Source of the DNA: CAZAQB01 sp964487155
GTDB taxonomy: Bacteria; Pseudomonadota; Gammaproteobacteria; Nitrococcales; Nitrococcaceae
Direction of reading: 5' to 3'
NCBI GenBank assembly: GCA_964487155.1
Contig: CAZAQB010000001.1
Span: 28,218-92,217 of the forward strand
DNA: 64,000 bases
In this document: piece after piece, positions 30,827 through 38,566 of the stretch
Position numbering within the stretch: the first letter of the stretch is position 1
How the letters are laid out: every line of letters begins with the position of its first letter
Notes under the pieces: generated by a model
Told to the model about the DNA's origin: nothing
The model's input: only the letters and a program-made list of their open reading frames with translations
The model's database searches: none
Position numbers and translations under genes: made by a program

Positions 30827-31494
30827 TACCTGACCTCCCCGGTCTGCGACCGGCCAATGCGACGCTGCTGGGTCGGCGCCGCGACTCCCAGATAACCGCA
30901 CTCCAGGTCGAAGAAGGCCCGCCCCAACGCCCCGACGGAGCAGTAGAAGCGGGCCTTGTTCGCCTGTTGCAGATCGTCAAAGAAAACCCCCACCCAGTCG
31001 GCCAGGTGGGCGGCGAAGAAGCGTTGCTGCACCTCCAACGGCTCGCCCTGGCCCGGGTCCGCCAGCACCGCCATGACATCCATCAGGGCGCCGGCATGAT
31101 CCTCCGGCTCGGCTACCCCGGACTCGCGCTCGAAGCCGAGCTCCGCCAGGTTACCGCGCAGTGCCGCCAGGGGCCGTCCCATCAGGCAGCCGCTGAGGTA
31201 ATAGGAGGCGTAGGGCAGCAGCTCCCCGCGCCCCAGCCCAATGAACAGGTCGTGGTACTCGTCGTCGACGGCCCCCGGATTGGTGTCCCGGGCGATCTCC
31301 GCCAGATTGCCCCAGGCACGCCCCACCTCACCCTCGGCGGGGTCGCCGCCAGCGTCGCGCAGAGCCCGGAGCAATTCCGCGTCAGGGGCGCGCCGCATTA
31401 GGGCACCCAACAACCGGTAGGTCTGGCCGCGCAGCCCTTCCAGGGCACAGCCCTCACGTCCTTCCACCGGCGAATCTCCCGCAGTCAAGTTCAT
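30826..31494 (-). CDS. TorD/DmsD-family molecular chaperone
   Basis: 222 residues, all-helical. Recognisable blocks are the TYRLLGALMRRAPDAELL start, the DDEYHDLFIGLGRGELLPYASYYLSG core of the TorD fold, and a PEDHAGALMDVMAVL block. TorD-family proteins bind Tat signal peptides of molybdoenzymes and hold the apoprotein for cofactor insertion; the client here should be FdhA. ATG at 31494 has GGAG eight bases upstream; nine extra in-frame codons lie before it. It heads the fdh operon, about 225 bases after a strong predicted promoter. Confidence 0.85.
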   Translation of the reverse strand: MNLTAGDSPVEGREGCALEGLRGQTYRLLGALMRRAPDAELLRALRDAGGDPAEGEVGRAWGNLAEIARDTNPGAVDDEYHDLFIGLGRGELLPYASYYLSGCLMGRPLAALRGNLAELGFERESGVAEPEDHAGALMDVMAVLADPGQGEPLEVQQRFFAAHLADWVGVFFDDLQQANKARFYCSVGALGRAFFDLECGYLGVAAPTQQRRIGRSQTGEVR

Positions 31495-31819
31495 CTGAGC
31501 TCCGAAACCTGGGATCCACACCGTGGGGCGCCTGCATGTCGCAACTTGCCTAAAGGGCTCGGCCGGCAGATCGGGGCAGTGGGGCGGTCGAGTGCGGGAA
31601 GGAGGCCGGCAGGCTGCGTGCCGCGGCGGTCCAGCCGCCCATCAACCCGGGAACGTGTCCCGAGGGGTTGGGCCCAACACACGCCCTCCGATCCGCCGCC
31701 GACTTCCTGCACGATGTTCATATAGGAGCCCCCGGGGGCTCTGTCAATCAAACTGGACTCGCCACGAGTGCAGACCGATGCTGCAGTCCGGAAACGTTTG
31801 CCGTAAGTGACCAGGACGT
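31495..31819. other. Non-coding leader region of the formate dehydrogenase operon
   Basis: No ORF is credible in these 325 bases. They hold a near-consensus leftward promoter (31719-31747) and, about 40 bases downstream of it in the leader, a 12-base palindrome GTTGGGCCCAAC at 31667-31678. The leader of about 220 bases is long enough for further RNA-level control, but no known riboswitch was recognised. Confidence 0.5.
31719..31747 (-). promoter_or_regulatory. Predicted sigma-70 promoter with a palindromic spacer, for torD-fdh
   Basis: On the minus strand TTGACA (31747-31742), a 17-base spacer and TATATG (31724-31719) form a near-consensus promoter. Sixteen of the 17 spacer bases are the perfect palindrome GAGCCCCCGGGGGCTC (31726-31741). 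A dyad between the -10 and -35 boxes is a classical operator position, so a repressor or DNA-distorting activator may bind there. No transcription data are available. Confidence 0.6.
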
Positions 31820-33466
31820 TCACTGGTAGCTCTCCAGGCCGCCCTCTCGGGCCAGCAGGTCACGGACCCGGCAGTCCTCGCACATGAGCAGCCGCTCGCG
31901 CGCCTCCGGGTCCTCGAACATCCAGTGGCCCTGGAGCCGCTCCTGCATGCGGGCGATCAGCTTCTCGGTGGCGAACGGCTTGCTGCAGCGCACGCACCGG
32001 AACAGTTTTTCCTCTGCGACGCGGCGCGGCCGCGGCTGGCTCTGAGAGGGAAAGTGCCAGCGTGACTCCAGGGTGATGGCGTCCTCCGGGCAGGCCTTCG
32101 CGCAGATGCCGCACTGCACGCAGACATCCTCGTGGAACCACAGCTCCGGGCTGTCGCCGCCGCCCCGCAAGGCCCCCACGGGACACACCGAGACGCAGGC
32201 CATGCAAAGGGTGCAGGCCTCGGCGGAAACCCGCAGGGTGCCGAAGGGCGAGCCCTGCGGCAGCGGGACCTCCTCGGGCCTGGCAAGCGCCTGGGCACCC
32301 AGCTGGTCCACCGCCAGACGGATCAGCTCGCGCTTGCGCCCGAGGGGCGCAAAGGCCCCCGGCTGACCGAGGCCGGCCGGAGCCTCCGCCAGGGCATCCG
32401 GCAGCGCCTCGGCGCCAACCTCCAGATGCCGGATACGGGACTCGTCGATACCCAGCGCCGCCAGCAATGGCTCCACCCAGGCCAGTTGCGCATCGAACTC
32501 GGCGCGGGACGCGCAGGGAGTCCCGGGTGCACAGAACACCACAACCTGGGCGGCCCCGAATGCCAGCAGGGCCAGCCAGGCGTCCGGCCCGACGCTGCCC
32601 ACGTCCTCCACCACCAGGGGCAGCACGTGCTCCGGCAGGCTGGCGAGGTCGTCGCCCAGGGCCACACGGCCCCGTTCCTCATCGAGCACCAGGACCACGG
32701 GGGCACCGCCGCCGGCGTCCCGGTAGGCCCTTAAGGCCCGGCGGGCGAGTTCCAGCAGATCCCCGACGCTTGGCAGGGCATAGCTCATGGCGCCGCTGGG
32801 ACAGGCGCTGGCACAGCCACCGCAGCCCTGGCAGAGGTAGGGGTCGACCTCCACCTTGTCGCCGATGCTGCGGATCGCCCAGGCCGCACAGGCATCGCGG
32901 CAGCGATCACAGCCGGCAATGCCTCGGCTGGAGTGGGCGCAGATGTCGGGCTCGTAGTGGAAGAACCGGGGCTTGTCGAACTCACCGACCAGCTCCGGCA
33001 GTTGTTCCTCGGCCCGCGCCTGGGCCTGGGCGTCGCCGCCCGCGGGGAAATAGCCGATGGGCGGCACCTCTGCGCCAATCAGCGGCGGCTCGCCCAGATC
33101 CAGTACCAGGTCGAACTCGGTTTCGCCGCGCCCGCCGGAGCCGGGGAAGGGCCCCGCCGGCCCCACCGGGCGGAAGGCCCCGAAATGGCCCTCCAGCCGC
33201 TGCAGGCGGCCGCGACCCAGCAACTGCACCGCCGCCGGCCCGAAGTCCTCCGGGTCGGCATCCTCCTGCAGGAACACCTGGCACTCCAGCCGGTCGCCAA
33301 GCTGCTCGGCGGCGGCCACTGCCGCGTCCCGCGGCCCTACCACCAGCAAGCGCCCGCGGGACAGGTAGCTGACCAGCCCCGGGGGCTGCACGTCGCGCTC
33401 GGCCAGCACGGCCAGCCCGGCCTCCCGGGGGGAGGCCGGGTGTTCGGCGCCCAGCCGCTCACTCAT
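31820..33466 (-). CDS. Poly-ferredoxin (multi-[4Fe-4S]) protein of the formate dehydrogenase cluster
   Basis: 548 residues, no signal peptide. The N-terminal ~180 residues have no evident motif. Cysteine groups then follow: CDRCRDAC and CQGCGGCASACP (about 190-225), and after a linker of about 180 residues CTLCMACVSVCP and CVQCGICAKACP (about 425-470). The C-terminal CVRC and CEDC pairs may bind metal. Such proteins recur beside fdh genes with DUF3305 and DUF3306. It could move electrons for enzyme maturation. Its ATG overlaps the DUF3306 stop by four bases. Confidence 0.8.
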   Translation of the reverse strand: MSERLGAEHPASPREAGLAVLAERDVQPPGLVSYLSRGRLLVVGPRDAAVAAAEQLGDRLECQVFLQEDADPEDFGPAAVQLLGRGRLQRLEGHFGAFRPVGPAGPFPGSGGRGETEFDLVLDLGEPPLIGAEVPPIGYFPAGGDAQAQARAEEQLPELVGEFDKPRFFHYEPDICAHSSRGIAGCDRCRDACAAWAIRSIGDKVEVDPYLCQGCGGCASACPSGAMSYALPSVGDLLELARRALRAYRDAGGGAPVVLVLDEERGRVALGDDLASLPEHVLPLVVEDVGSVGPDAWLALLAFGAAQVVVFCAPGTPCASRAEFDAQLAWVEPLLAALGIDESRIRHLEVGAEALPDALAEAPAGLGQPGAFAPLGRKRELIRLAVDQLGAQALARPEEVPLPQGSPFGTLRVSAEACTLCMACVSVCPVGALRGGGDSPELWFHEDVCVQCGICAKACPEDAITLESRWHFPSQSQPRPRRVAEEKLFRCVRCSKPFATEKLIARMQERLQGHWMFEDPEARERLLMCEDCRVRDLLAREGGLESYQ

Positions 33467-34026
33467 ATTTCTTCCTCGGCATCGCCGTCGTCGATTGGGT
33501 GAGTTCCAGCGGCCCGGGCATGCGGCTGCGCCGCTGCGGTGCGGGCCAGATCGCTTTCGGAATCCGCCGCCGGGTCCGGCGCGGCCTCGGCGTCCGCCGC
33601 TGCGCGGCGCTCGGCGGCGAGCCGCTCCAGGCGCTCCTGGTCGAACTTCATGTCGCTGGTGATGATGTCGCCCAGGGCGGCGAAACTGCGGTAGTCCTCG
33701 TCATAGTCATCCAGTCCGTCCCGGATGTTGAAGCCGGGCAGGGAGAACAGCCGCCGCAGGGCCTGGCGCCGGAGATGCTCGCTCACGCCCTCGGAGAAGA
33801 ACGGGCTGACATCCCGGCTCTGCTCGATGCTCTCCAGGGGCGGCATGTCCGAATCGCCCAATACGGGCGCGTCTGACTCCGTGGCCGGCGCGGGCTCGGG
33901 GCGCTCGGCTGCGGGCGGCTGATCCGCTTCCGGGACCCCCTGCTTGCGGCGGCTCCAGCGCTGCAGGAAACCCTCGTCCACGTCCGTATCGCCCGGGTCG
34001 GCGTGTCTTTCGTCGCTGCGGCTCAT
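33463..34026 (-). CDS. DUF3306 domain protein
   Basis: 187 residues. The conserved part has GFLQRWSRRKQG near the start and the block LRRQALRRLFSLPGFNIRDGLDDYDEDYRSF at about 88-118 (DUF3306 signature). The rest is Ala/Pro/Glu/Asp-rich and probably disordered. No signal peptide or membrane segment. DUF3306 has no assigned function and recurs with DUF3305 in fdh clusters. It overlaps neighbours by four bases on both sides (ATGA), so stoichiometric co-translation is likely. Confidence 0.85.
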   Translation of the reverse strand: MSRSDERHADPGDTDVDEGFLQRWSRRKQGVPEADQPPAAERPEPAPATESDAPVLGDSDMPPLESIEQSRDVSPFFSEGVSEHLRRQALRRLFSLPGFNIRDGLDDYDEDYRSFAALGDIITSDMKFDQERLERLAAERRAAADAEAAPDPAADSESDLARTAAAQPHARAAGTHPIDDGDAEEEI

Positions 34027-34538
34027 CGCGTTGGCTCCCCTGCGTCCAGGGGCTTGCGGCGGCGGCGTCCGCCGCCTTTCTCCCGGGGCCGGAAGTGGGC
34101 CACCACGAAACGCTCCAGCCAGTCGTGGAGCGCGCCGGGCAGCTCGGTGGCGAACACCTCGGCGTCGCCCTCCATCTCCCGGCTCGCCGCGTCCTGGTCC
34201 GCGGAGACCATCACCGGCACCATGCTACCGTCCAGATCCTCCCGGCACACCACGAACAGCGATGGCCGCGTGCTCTGCAGGTTGAACCAGTAAGTCTCCG
34301 CCTGGGAGCGGTTGAGCCGCACCCGCAGGCCGGTCCAGAGCAGGTCCCGCGCCTCGCCCTCCTCCGTCACTACGGTACAGCGCACCTGCTCGTCCACCTC
34401 TGCCTGGGACTGGGGGCGCACCTCCACCAGGGACCATCGCGAATAGGGCCAGCCGCGGTGGTTGAGCATCTCCCGGCGCAGTCGCACTGCTACCGGGTAG
34501 TCGGCGCGGGGGATACCCGCCGGGCCTGGATCGTTCAC
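34023..34538 (-). CDS. DUF3305 domain protein
   Basis: 171 residues from the GTG at 34538, chosen because GAGGTGG lies five bases upstream and the GTG overlaps the preceding stop (GTGA). The DUF3305 core includes YPVAVRLRREMLNHRGWPYSRW, WTGLRVRLNRSQAETYWFNL and a late LPGALHDWLERFVVAHFRPREK block. The C-terminus is basic (GGGRRRRKP). Function unknown; partner genes are DUF3306 and the poly-ferredoxin, so a shared role in formate dehydrogenase biogenesis is the best inference. Confidence 0.82.
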   Translation of the reverse strand: MNDPGPAGIPRADYPVAVRLRREMLNHRGWPYSRWSLVEVRPQSQAEVDEQVRCTVVTEEGEARDLLWTGLRVRLNRSQAETYWFNLQSTRPSLFVVCREDLDGSMVPVMVSADQDAASREMEGDAEVFATELPGALHDWLERFVVAHFRPREKGGGRRRRKPLDAGEPTR

Positions 34539-35059
34539 GATTCCACCTCGCCGGCTCGGCCGGATTCGGAAACACCCGACTGCTCGGGCACGAGTTGAAT
34601 CGCCCGGGCGCCCTCCCACTGGGCCCGCGGCCGGTGCACGCGGAAGTCCTCGCTGATGCCTTCCGGGCCCAGCCGGCGCTCCAGGGTCAGCAGGGTGTTC
34701 ACCGGCTCGCCGCAGAGCTCCTGGACGAAGTTAACCTCCCGGCGCGCCTCCTCCAGTGCCGCCTCCAACCCCGGCGCCCCGTAGCGTTCGACGAAGTGCC
34801 AGGCCAGGCGTTCCAGGACCTGGCGCAGCTCGGCCTCGGAAATCTCGCTGATCACCGCCACAGTGGACCAGCCGAAGCTGCCGAGGCCGAGGAAGCCCCG
34901 CGTGAAGGCCTCCCGGTCACGTCCCTTGAGCGCTCCCGGATCCAGGTCCGAGAAGGTGAACGCGAAGGATCCGGGCACCGCCCACTCGCCCGCTTCGGCG
35001 GCGGCAGGAAAAACCCGGGTGTCGCTGTCATCGAGCCGGATGGTTCGCAGAAATCTCAT
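34535..35059 (-). CDS. DUF6505-like formate dehydrogenase accessory protein
   Basis: 174 residues beginning MRFLRTIRLDDSDTRVFP. A central block reads FTRGFLGLGSFGWSTVAVISEIS and ERLAWHFVERYGAPGL. No cysteines suited to metal binding, no signal peptide. It corresponds to a family of unknown function that accompanies DUF3305/DUF3306 genes; the DUF number is from memory of that context. It is the first gene of the leftward accessory operon and overlaps DUF3305 by four bases. Confidence 0.65.
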   Translation of the reverse strand: MRFLRTIRLDDSDTRVFPAAAEAGEWAVPGSFAFTFSDLDPGALKGRDREAFTRGFLGLGSFGWSTVAVISEISEAELRQVLERLAWHFVERYGAPGLEAALEEARREVNFVQELCGEPVNTLLTLERRLGPEGISEDFRVHRPRAQWEGARAIQLVPEQSGVSESGRAGEVES

Positions 35060-35101
35060 GAAGTATGGATCATGGGGAAAGTGGGAACCGATTGGCCGTT
35101 G

Positions 35102-35130
35102 TTGCAGCCCGTATAAGTAATAGGTATAGG
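35102..35130 (+). promoter_or_regulatory. Divergent promoter region between accessory and cofactor operons
   Basis: The 109-bp gap 35060-35168 is strikingly AT-rich for this genome. Rightward, TTGCAG (35102-35107), a 17-base spacer and TATAGG (35125-35130) form a plausible sigma-70 promoter for the BNR-yqeC-moaD-moeB-mobA-moeA genes. Leftward, TTGTGG (35146-35141), 18 bases and TATTAC (35122-35117) could drive the DUF6505 operon. The boxes overlap, so the two directions may be co-regulated. Confidence 0.45.
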
Positions 35131-35168
35131 ACTTTTTTAACCACAAGCCAATAGGTGACGGAGGACAC

Positions 35169-36287
35169 ATGGTCGACGCCCCGGCGCCGGATGTCACGCT
35201 GCTGGTAGGCACGCGCAAGGGGTTGTTCGTTGCCCGGACCGACGCCGACCGGCGCCGCTGGCGGCTGGAAGGGCCCCACATGGCGGGCTACGAGATCCAG
35301 AGCGCTTTCGCGGACCCCCGGCGATCGGGAACCTGCTTCGCGGCGGCGCATCATCCGGTCTGGGGTATCCACGTCTACCGCAGCCGGGATCACGGCCATA
35401 CCTGGCACCCGCTGCGGGACGTGCCCCGTCACGGCGACAGCGACGACGACCCGGCGAGCCTGCGCATGATCTGGTGCCTCGCGCCGGGCGCCGATGCGGA
35501 GCCGGACACCCTGTACGCGGCCATCGAGCCGCCCGGGCTGTTCGTCAGCCGGGACGCCGGCGAGAGCTGGGAGCCCCTGGAGGGATTCAATCGCCATCCC
35601 ACCCGGGACTGCTGGCACCCGGCCAAGGGCGGCATGGCGGTGCACTCGATCCAGGTGCAGCGGGACGACCCCACGCAGCTGTGGCTCGCCCTGTCCGCCG
35701 GCGGCGTCTACCGCTCCAGCGACGGTGGCGCCAGTTTCCGGCCCGTGAACCAGGGCATCCGGGCGCCTTACCTGGCGGACCCGGAGGCCGCCGCCGGCCA
35801 CTGCGTGCACCGTATCGCGCTGCACCCCGCGGACCCGGAACGCCTCTATCAGCAGAGCCACCACGGCAGCTACCGCAGCGACGACGGCGGCGAGAGCTGG
35901 CACGAGATCACCGACGGGCTGCCCAGTGACTTCGGTTACGCCCTGGCCCTGGATCCCGGCGAGCCGGACCGGCTGTGGGTGGTGCCCGAAGAGAGCAGCC
36001 AGTTCCGGGCGACGGTGGACGGCCGGCTGCGGGTCTATCGCAGCGATGACGGCGGGCGCCACTGGCAGGCCCAGACCGACGGCCTCCCCCAGGAGAACGT
36101 GTTCGTCACCATCCTGCGGGACGGCCTGGCCTCGGACGGCCTGGACCCCACCGGACTGTATCTGGGAACCTCCAGCGGCCACCTGTTCCAGAGCGCCGAC
36201 GCCGGCGGCAGCTGGCGGCTGCTGGCCGGCTACCTGCCGGGCATCCTCTGCCTGCACGCCCAGGCGGCCGGGAGGCAGGGGCCATGA
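35169..36287 (+). CDS. BNR/YVTN-repeat beta-propeller protein in the cofactor operon
   Basis: 372 residues, no signal peptide. At least five Asp-box motifs are visible: SRDHGHTW, SRDAGESW, SSDGGASF, SDDGGESW and SDDGGRHW, with a degenerate SADAGGSW near the end. They mark blades of a beta-propeller, the fold of sialidases and of photosystem assembly protein Ycf48. The catalytic sialidase residues are not evident. Co-transcription with cofactor genes suggests a cytosolic scaffold or metal/cofactor-handling role; that is inference. A GGAGG lies seven bases before the ATG. Confidence 0.8.
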   Translation: MVDAPAPDVTLLVGTRKGLFVARTDADRRRWRLEGPHMAGYEIQSAFADPRRSGTCFAAAHHPVWGIHVYRSRDHGHTWHPLRDVPRHGDSDDDPASLRMIWCLAPGADAEPDTLYAAIEPPGLFVSRDAGESWEPLEGFNRHPTRDCWHPAKGGMAVHSIQVQRDDPTQLWLALSAGGVYRSSDGGASFRPVNQGIRAPYLADPEAAAGHCVHRIALHPADPERLYQQSHHGSYRSDDGGESWHEITDGLPSDFGYALALDPGEPDRLWVVPEESSQFRATVDGRLRVYRSDDGGRHWQAQTDGLPQENVFVTILRDGLASDGLDPTGLYLGTSSGHLFQSADAGGSWRLLAGYLPGILCLHAQAAGRQGP

Positions 36288-37048
36288 CCGAGTCGCTGCT
36301 GGACGCGCTGCTGGCCCGGCGGGGCCTGGTGTGCGCCGTCGGTGCCGGGGGCAAGAAGACCACCCTGGGCCGGCTGTTCCGGGCCCATCCCGGCCGGGTC
36401 GCCCTGACGGCCACCTGCCACACGATGCCCTTCCCGGACGACCTGGACGCCACCGTCGTCACCGGGCCCCAGGACGCGGTGGAAGCGGCCGTGCGCGCGG
36501 CCGCCTCCCGCACCGGGCGCCTCGCCTTCGCCGGGCCACCGGCCAAGAAGGGCCGGCTCTCGCCCCTGGACCCGGAACGGGTGGCCCGGCTCCACACCGA
36601 TGGCGACTTCGATGTCACCCTGGTGAAGGCGGACGGCGCCCGCACCCGCAGCATCAAGGCCCCCGGCGACGGCGAACCCAACCTGCCGCCCGGCACCGAT
36701 ACCGTCATCTTCGTGGTCTCGGCAGCCGCCCTGGGCCGGCCGCTGGATGATCGCGTGGCCCATCGTCCCGAGCGCCTGGCGGCCGTCACCGGCGCCGTCC
36801 CCGGAGAGCCCCTGGAGTGCCGGCACCTGGCCGCCCTGCTGGCCTCGCCGGAGGGTGCGGGCCGGCAGCTCGACAACGCGCGCCTGGTGGGCCTGGTCAA
36901 CCAGGTAGACGACCCGCAGCGCCAGGCGCTGGCGGCGCAGGTGGCGGAACTGGCCCTGGCGAGCGGCGGCGGGCTCGACCGGGTGGTGCTGGCCTGCATG
37001 CGGGCCGAGCAACCGGTGCTGCAAGTGTTCCACCGGGCTCCGGTATAA
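36284..37048 (+). CDS. yqeC: YqeC-family putative nucleotide-binding protein
   Basis: 254 residues. GAGGKKTTLGRLF (about 21-33) is a P-loop-like motif; ADGARTRSIKAPGDGEPNLPPG (about 117-138) is the family signature. YqeC is annotated as a selenium-dependent molybdenum hydroxylase accessory protein, yet this cluster has no selenium genes and a Cys-type FdhA. A role in Mo/W cofactor maturation or quality control is therefore more likely here. Coupled to the BNR gene by a four-base overlap. Confidence 0.8.
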   Translation: MTESLLDALLARRGLVCAVGAGGKKTTLGRLFRAHPGRVALTATCHTMPFPDDLDATVVTGPQDAVEAAVRAAASRTGRLAFAGPPAKKGRLSPLDPERVARLHTDGDFDVTLVKADGARTRSIKAPGDGEPNLPPGTDTVIFVVSAAALGRPLDDRVAHRPERLAAVTGAVPGEPLECRHLAALLASPEGAGRQLDNARLVGLVNQVDDPQRQALAAQVAELALASGGGLDRVVLACMRAEQPVLQVFHRAPV

Positions 37049-37151
37049 GCCGGCGGCAGGCCGGCTGCCGTGGCGGCCGGCACCGCATTACAATGAGGTC
37101 AAAGCGAGCGACAGCCGCGCCCCGGGGCGGCGGCTGGTCAGGAGGAGAACC

Positions 37152-37430
37152 ATGAGCACGGTGACCGTGCGCATTCCCACGCCGCTGCGTCCCCTGGCCC
37201 AGGGGGCCGATGAGGTGCCGGTGCAGGCGGAGTCGGTGCGCGACGCCCTGGCCGCCCTGGCCCGGGACCACGAACTGCTGGTGCAGCGGGTTCTCACCCG
37301 CAGCGGTGAGCTGCGGCCCTACGTGAACCTGTTCGTCGATGACGCCGACGTGCGGCTGCTGCAGGGCCTGGACACCCGGCTGCAGCCGCACCAGACCCTG
37401 CGCATCATGCCCTCCGTGGCGGGGGGCTGA
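37152..37430 (+). CDS. moaD: MoaD/ThiS-family small sulfur carrier
   Basis: 92 residues with the beta-grasp pattern and the C-terminal VAGG whose terminal glycine is adenylated and thiocarboxylated. It would donate sulfur for molybdopterin dithiolene formation. GGAGGAG lies six bases before the ATG. It ends two bases before moeB, its activating enzyme. No moaE, moaA or moaC is in the window, so the basic molybdopterin pathway must be elsewhere. A dedicated second MoaD for this enzyme is possible. Confidence 0.87.
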   Translation: MSTVTVRIPTPLRPLAQGADEVPVQAESVRDALAALARDHELLVQRVLTRSGELRPYVNLFVDDADVRLLQGLDTRLQPHQTLRIMPSVAGG

Positions 37431-37432
37431 GG

Positions 37433-38566
37433 ATGGGGGCGCAAGAACGGCTGGAGGCTCTGCGGACCGCCATCCCCTCGATAACCCCGGGGCAGGCCCT
37501 GGCAGCGCAGCGCTCGGGCGCCGTGCTGGTGGACGTGCGCGATCCGGAGGAAACCGCCCAGGGTCTGCCCCGGGACGCCCTGCCCCTGGGCCGGGGGTTC
37601 CTGGAGCTGCGCATCGGCCACGAGGTGCCGGACACGAACCGTCCCCTGCTGATGCTGTGCGCCACCGGCGCCCGGTCCCTGTTCGCCGCCGAGAGCCTGC
37701 GCAGCCTGGGCTATCGCGACGTGCGCAATGTGGAGGGCGGCTTCCAGCGCTGGAAGGCCGAGGGCCTGCCGTTCGTCACGCCCGAGGCGGTGGACCAGGA
37801 TTTCCGCCAGCGCTACGCCCGGCAGATGGCCATCCCCGAGATCGGCGAGGCCGGCCAGCGCCGCCTGGCGGCCAGCCGGGTGCTGCTGGTGGGGGCCGGC
37901 GGGCTGGGCTCTCCCGCCGCGCTCTACCTCGCGGCCGCGGGGGTGGGCACCCTGGGCCTGGTGGACGACGACGTGGTGGAGCGCAGCAACCTCCACCGCC
38001 AGGTGCTGCACCCGGACAGCCGGGTAGGTATGGGCAAGGTGGCCTCCGGCCAGGCCAGCCTCCAGGCGCTGAACCCGCAGCTGGTGTTCCGCGGGCACCC
38101 GGTGCACCTGGGTGCCGATAACGTGGACGATCTGCTGGCCGGTTACGACCTGGTGCTGGACGGCTCGGACAACTTCCCCACCCGCTACCTGCTGAACGAC
38201 GCCTGCGTGCGCCGCGGCCTGCCGCTGGTGCACGGCGCCGTTTACCGCTTCGAGGGCCAGGTGGCCGCCTTCTGGCCGGCCCGGGACGGACCCTGCTACC
38301 GCTGCATCTTCCCGGAGCCGCCGCCGGCGGAACTGGCCCCTTCCTGCGCCGAGGCCGGCGTGCTGGGGGTGCTGCCGGGCATCATCGGCCTGCTCCAGGC
38401 GACCGAGGCCCTGAAACTCCTGCTGGACCTGGGTACCCCTCTCACCGGGCGCCTGCTGGCCTTCGACGCCCTGCGCAGCGAGCTGCGCAACCTGCGCGTC
38501 GGGGCGCGCCCCGACTGCCTTTGCCAGGCCGCATCCGCCAAGCCGGCACAGGCGGCAGGCCAATGA
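37433..38566 (+). CDS. moeB: MoeB-like E1 enzyme with N-terminal rhodanese domain
   Basis: 377 residues. The N-terminal ~115 residues form a rhodanese domain with the loop CATGAR (Cys about 76) and GGFQRWKAEGLPF. The ThiF/MoeB core follows: RYARQMAIPEIGEAGQRRL, GAGGLGSPAALYLAAAG (nucleotide binding), DGSDNFPTRYLLNDAC and the zinc pair CYRC. The second zinc pair is CLC rather than CxxC. MoeB adenylates MoaD; the fused sulfurtransferase could make the thiocarboxylate directly, as in MOCS3/Uba4, but there the rhodanese is C-terminal. Confidence 0.88.
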   Translation: MGAQERLEALRTAIPSITPGQALAAQRSGAVLVDVRDPEETAQGLPRDALPLGRGFLELRIGHEVPDTNRPLLMLCATGARSLFAAESLRSLGYRDVRNVEGGFQRWKAEGLPFVTPEAVDQDFRQRYARQMAIPEIGEAGQRRLAASRVLLVGAGGLGSPAALYLAAAGVGTLGLVDDDVVERSNLHRQVLHPDSRVGMGKVASGQASLQALNPQLVFRGHPVHLGADNVDDLLAGYDLVLDGSDNFPTRYLLNDACVRRGLPLVHGAVYRFEGQVAAFWPARDGPCYRCIFPEPPPAELAPSCAEAGVLGVLPGIIGLLQATEALKLLLDLGTPLTGRLLAFDALRSELRNLRVGARPDCLCQAASAKPAQAAGQ

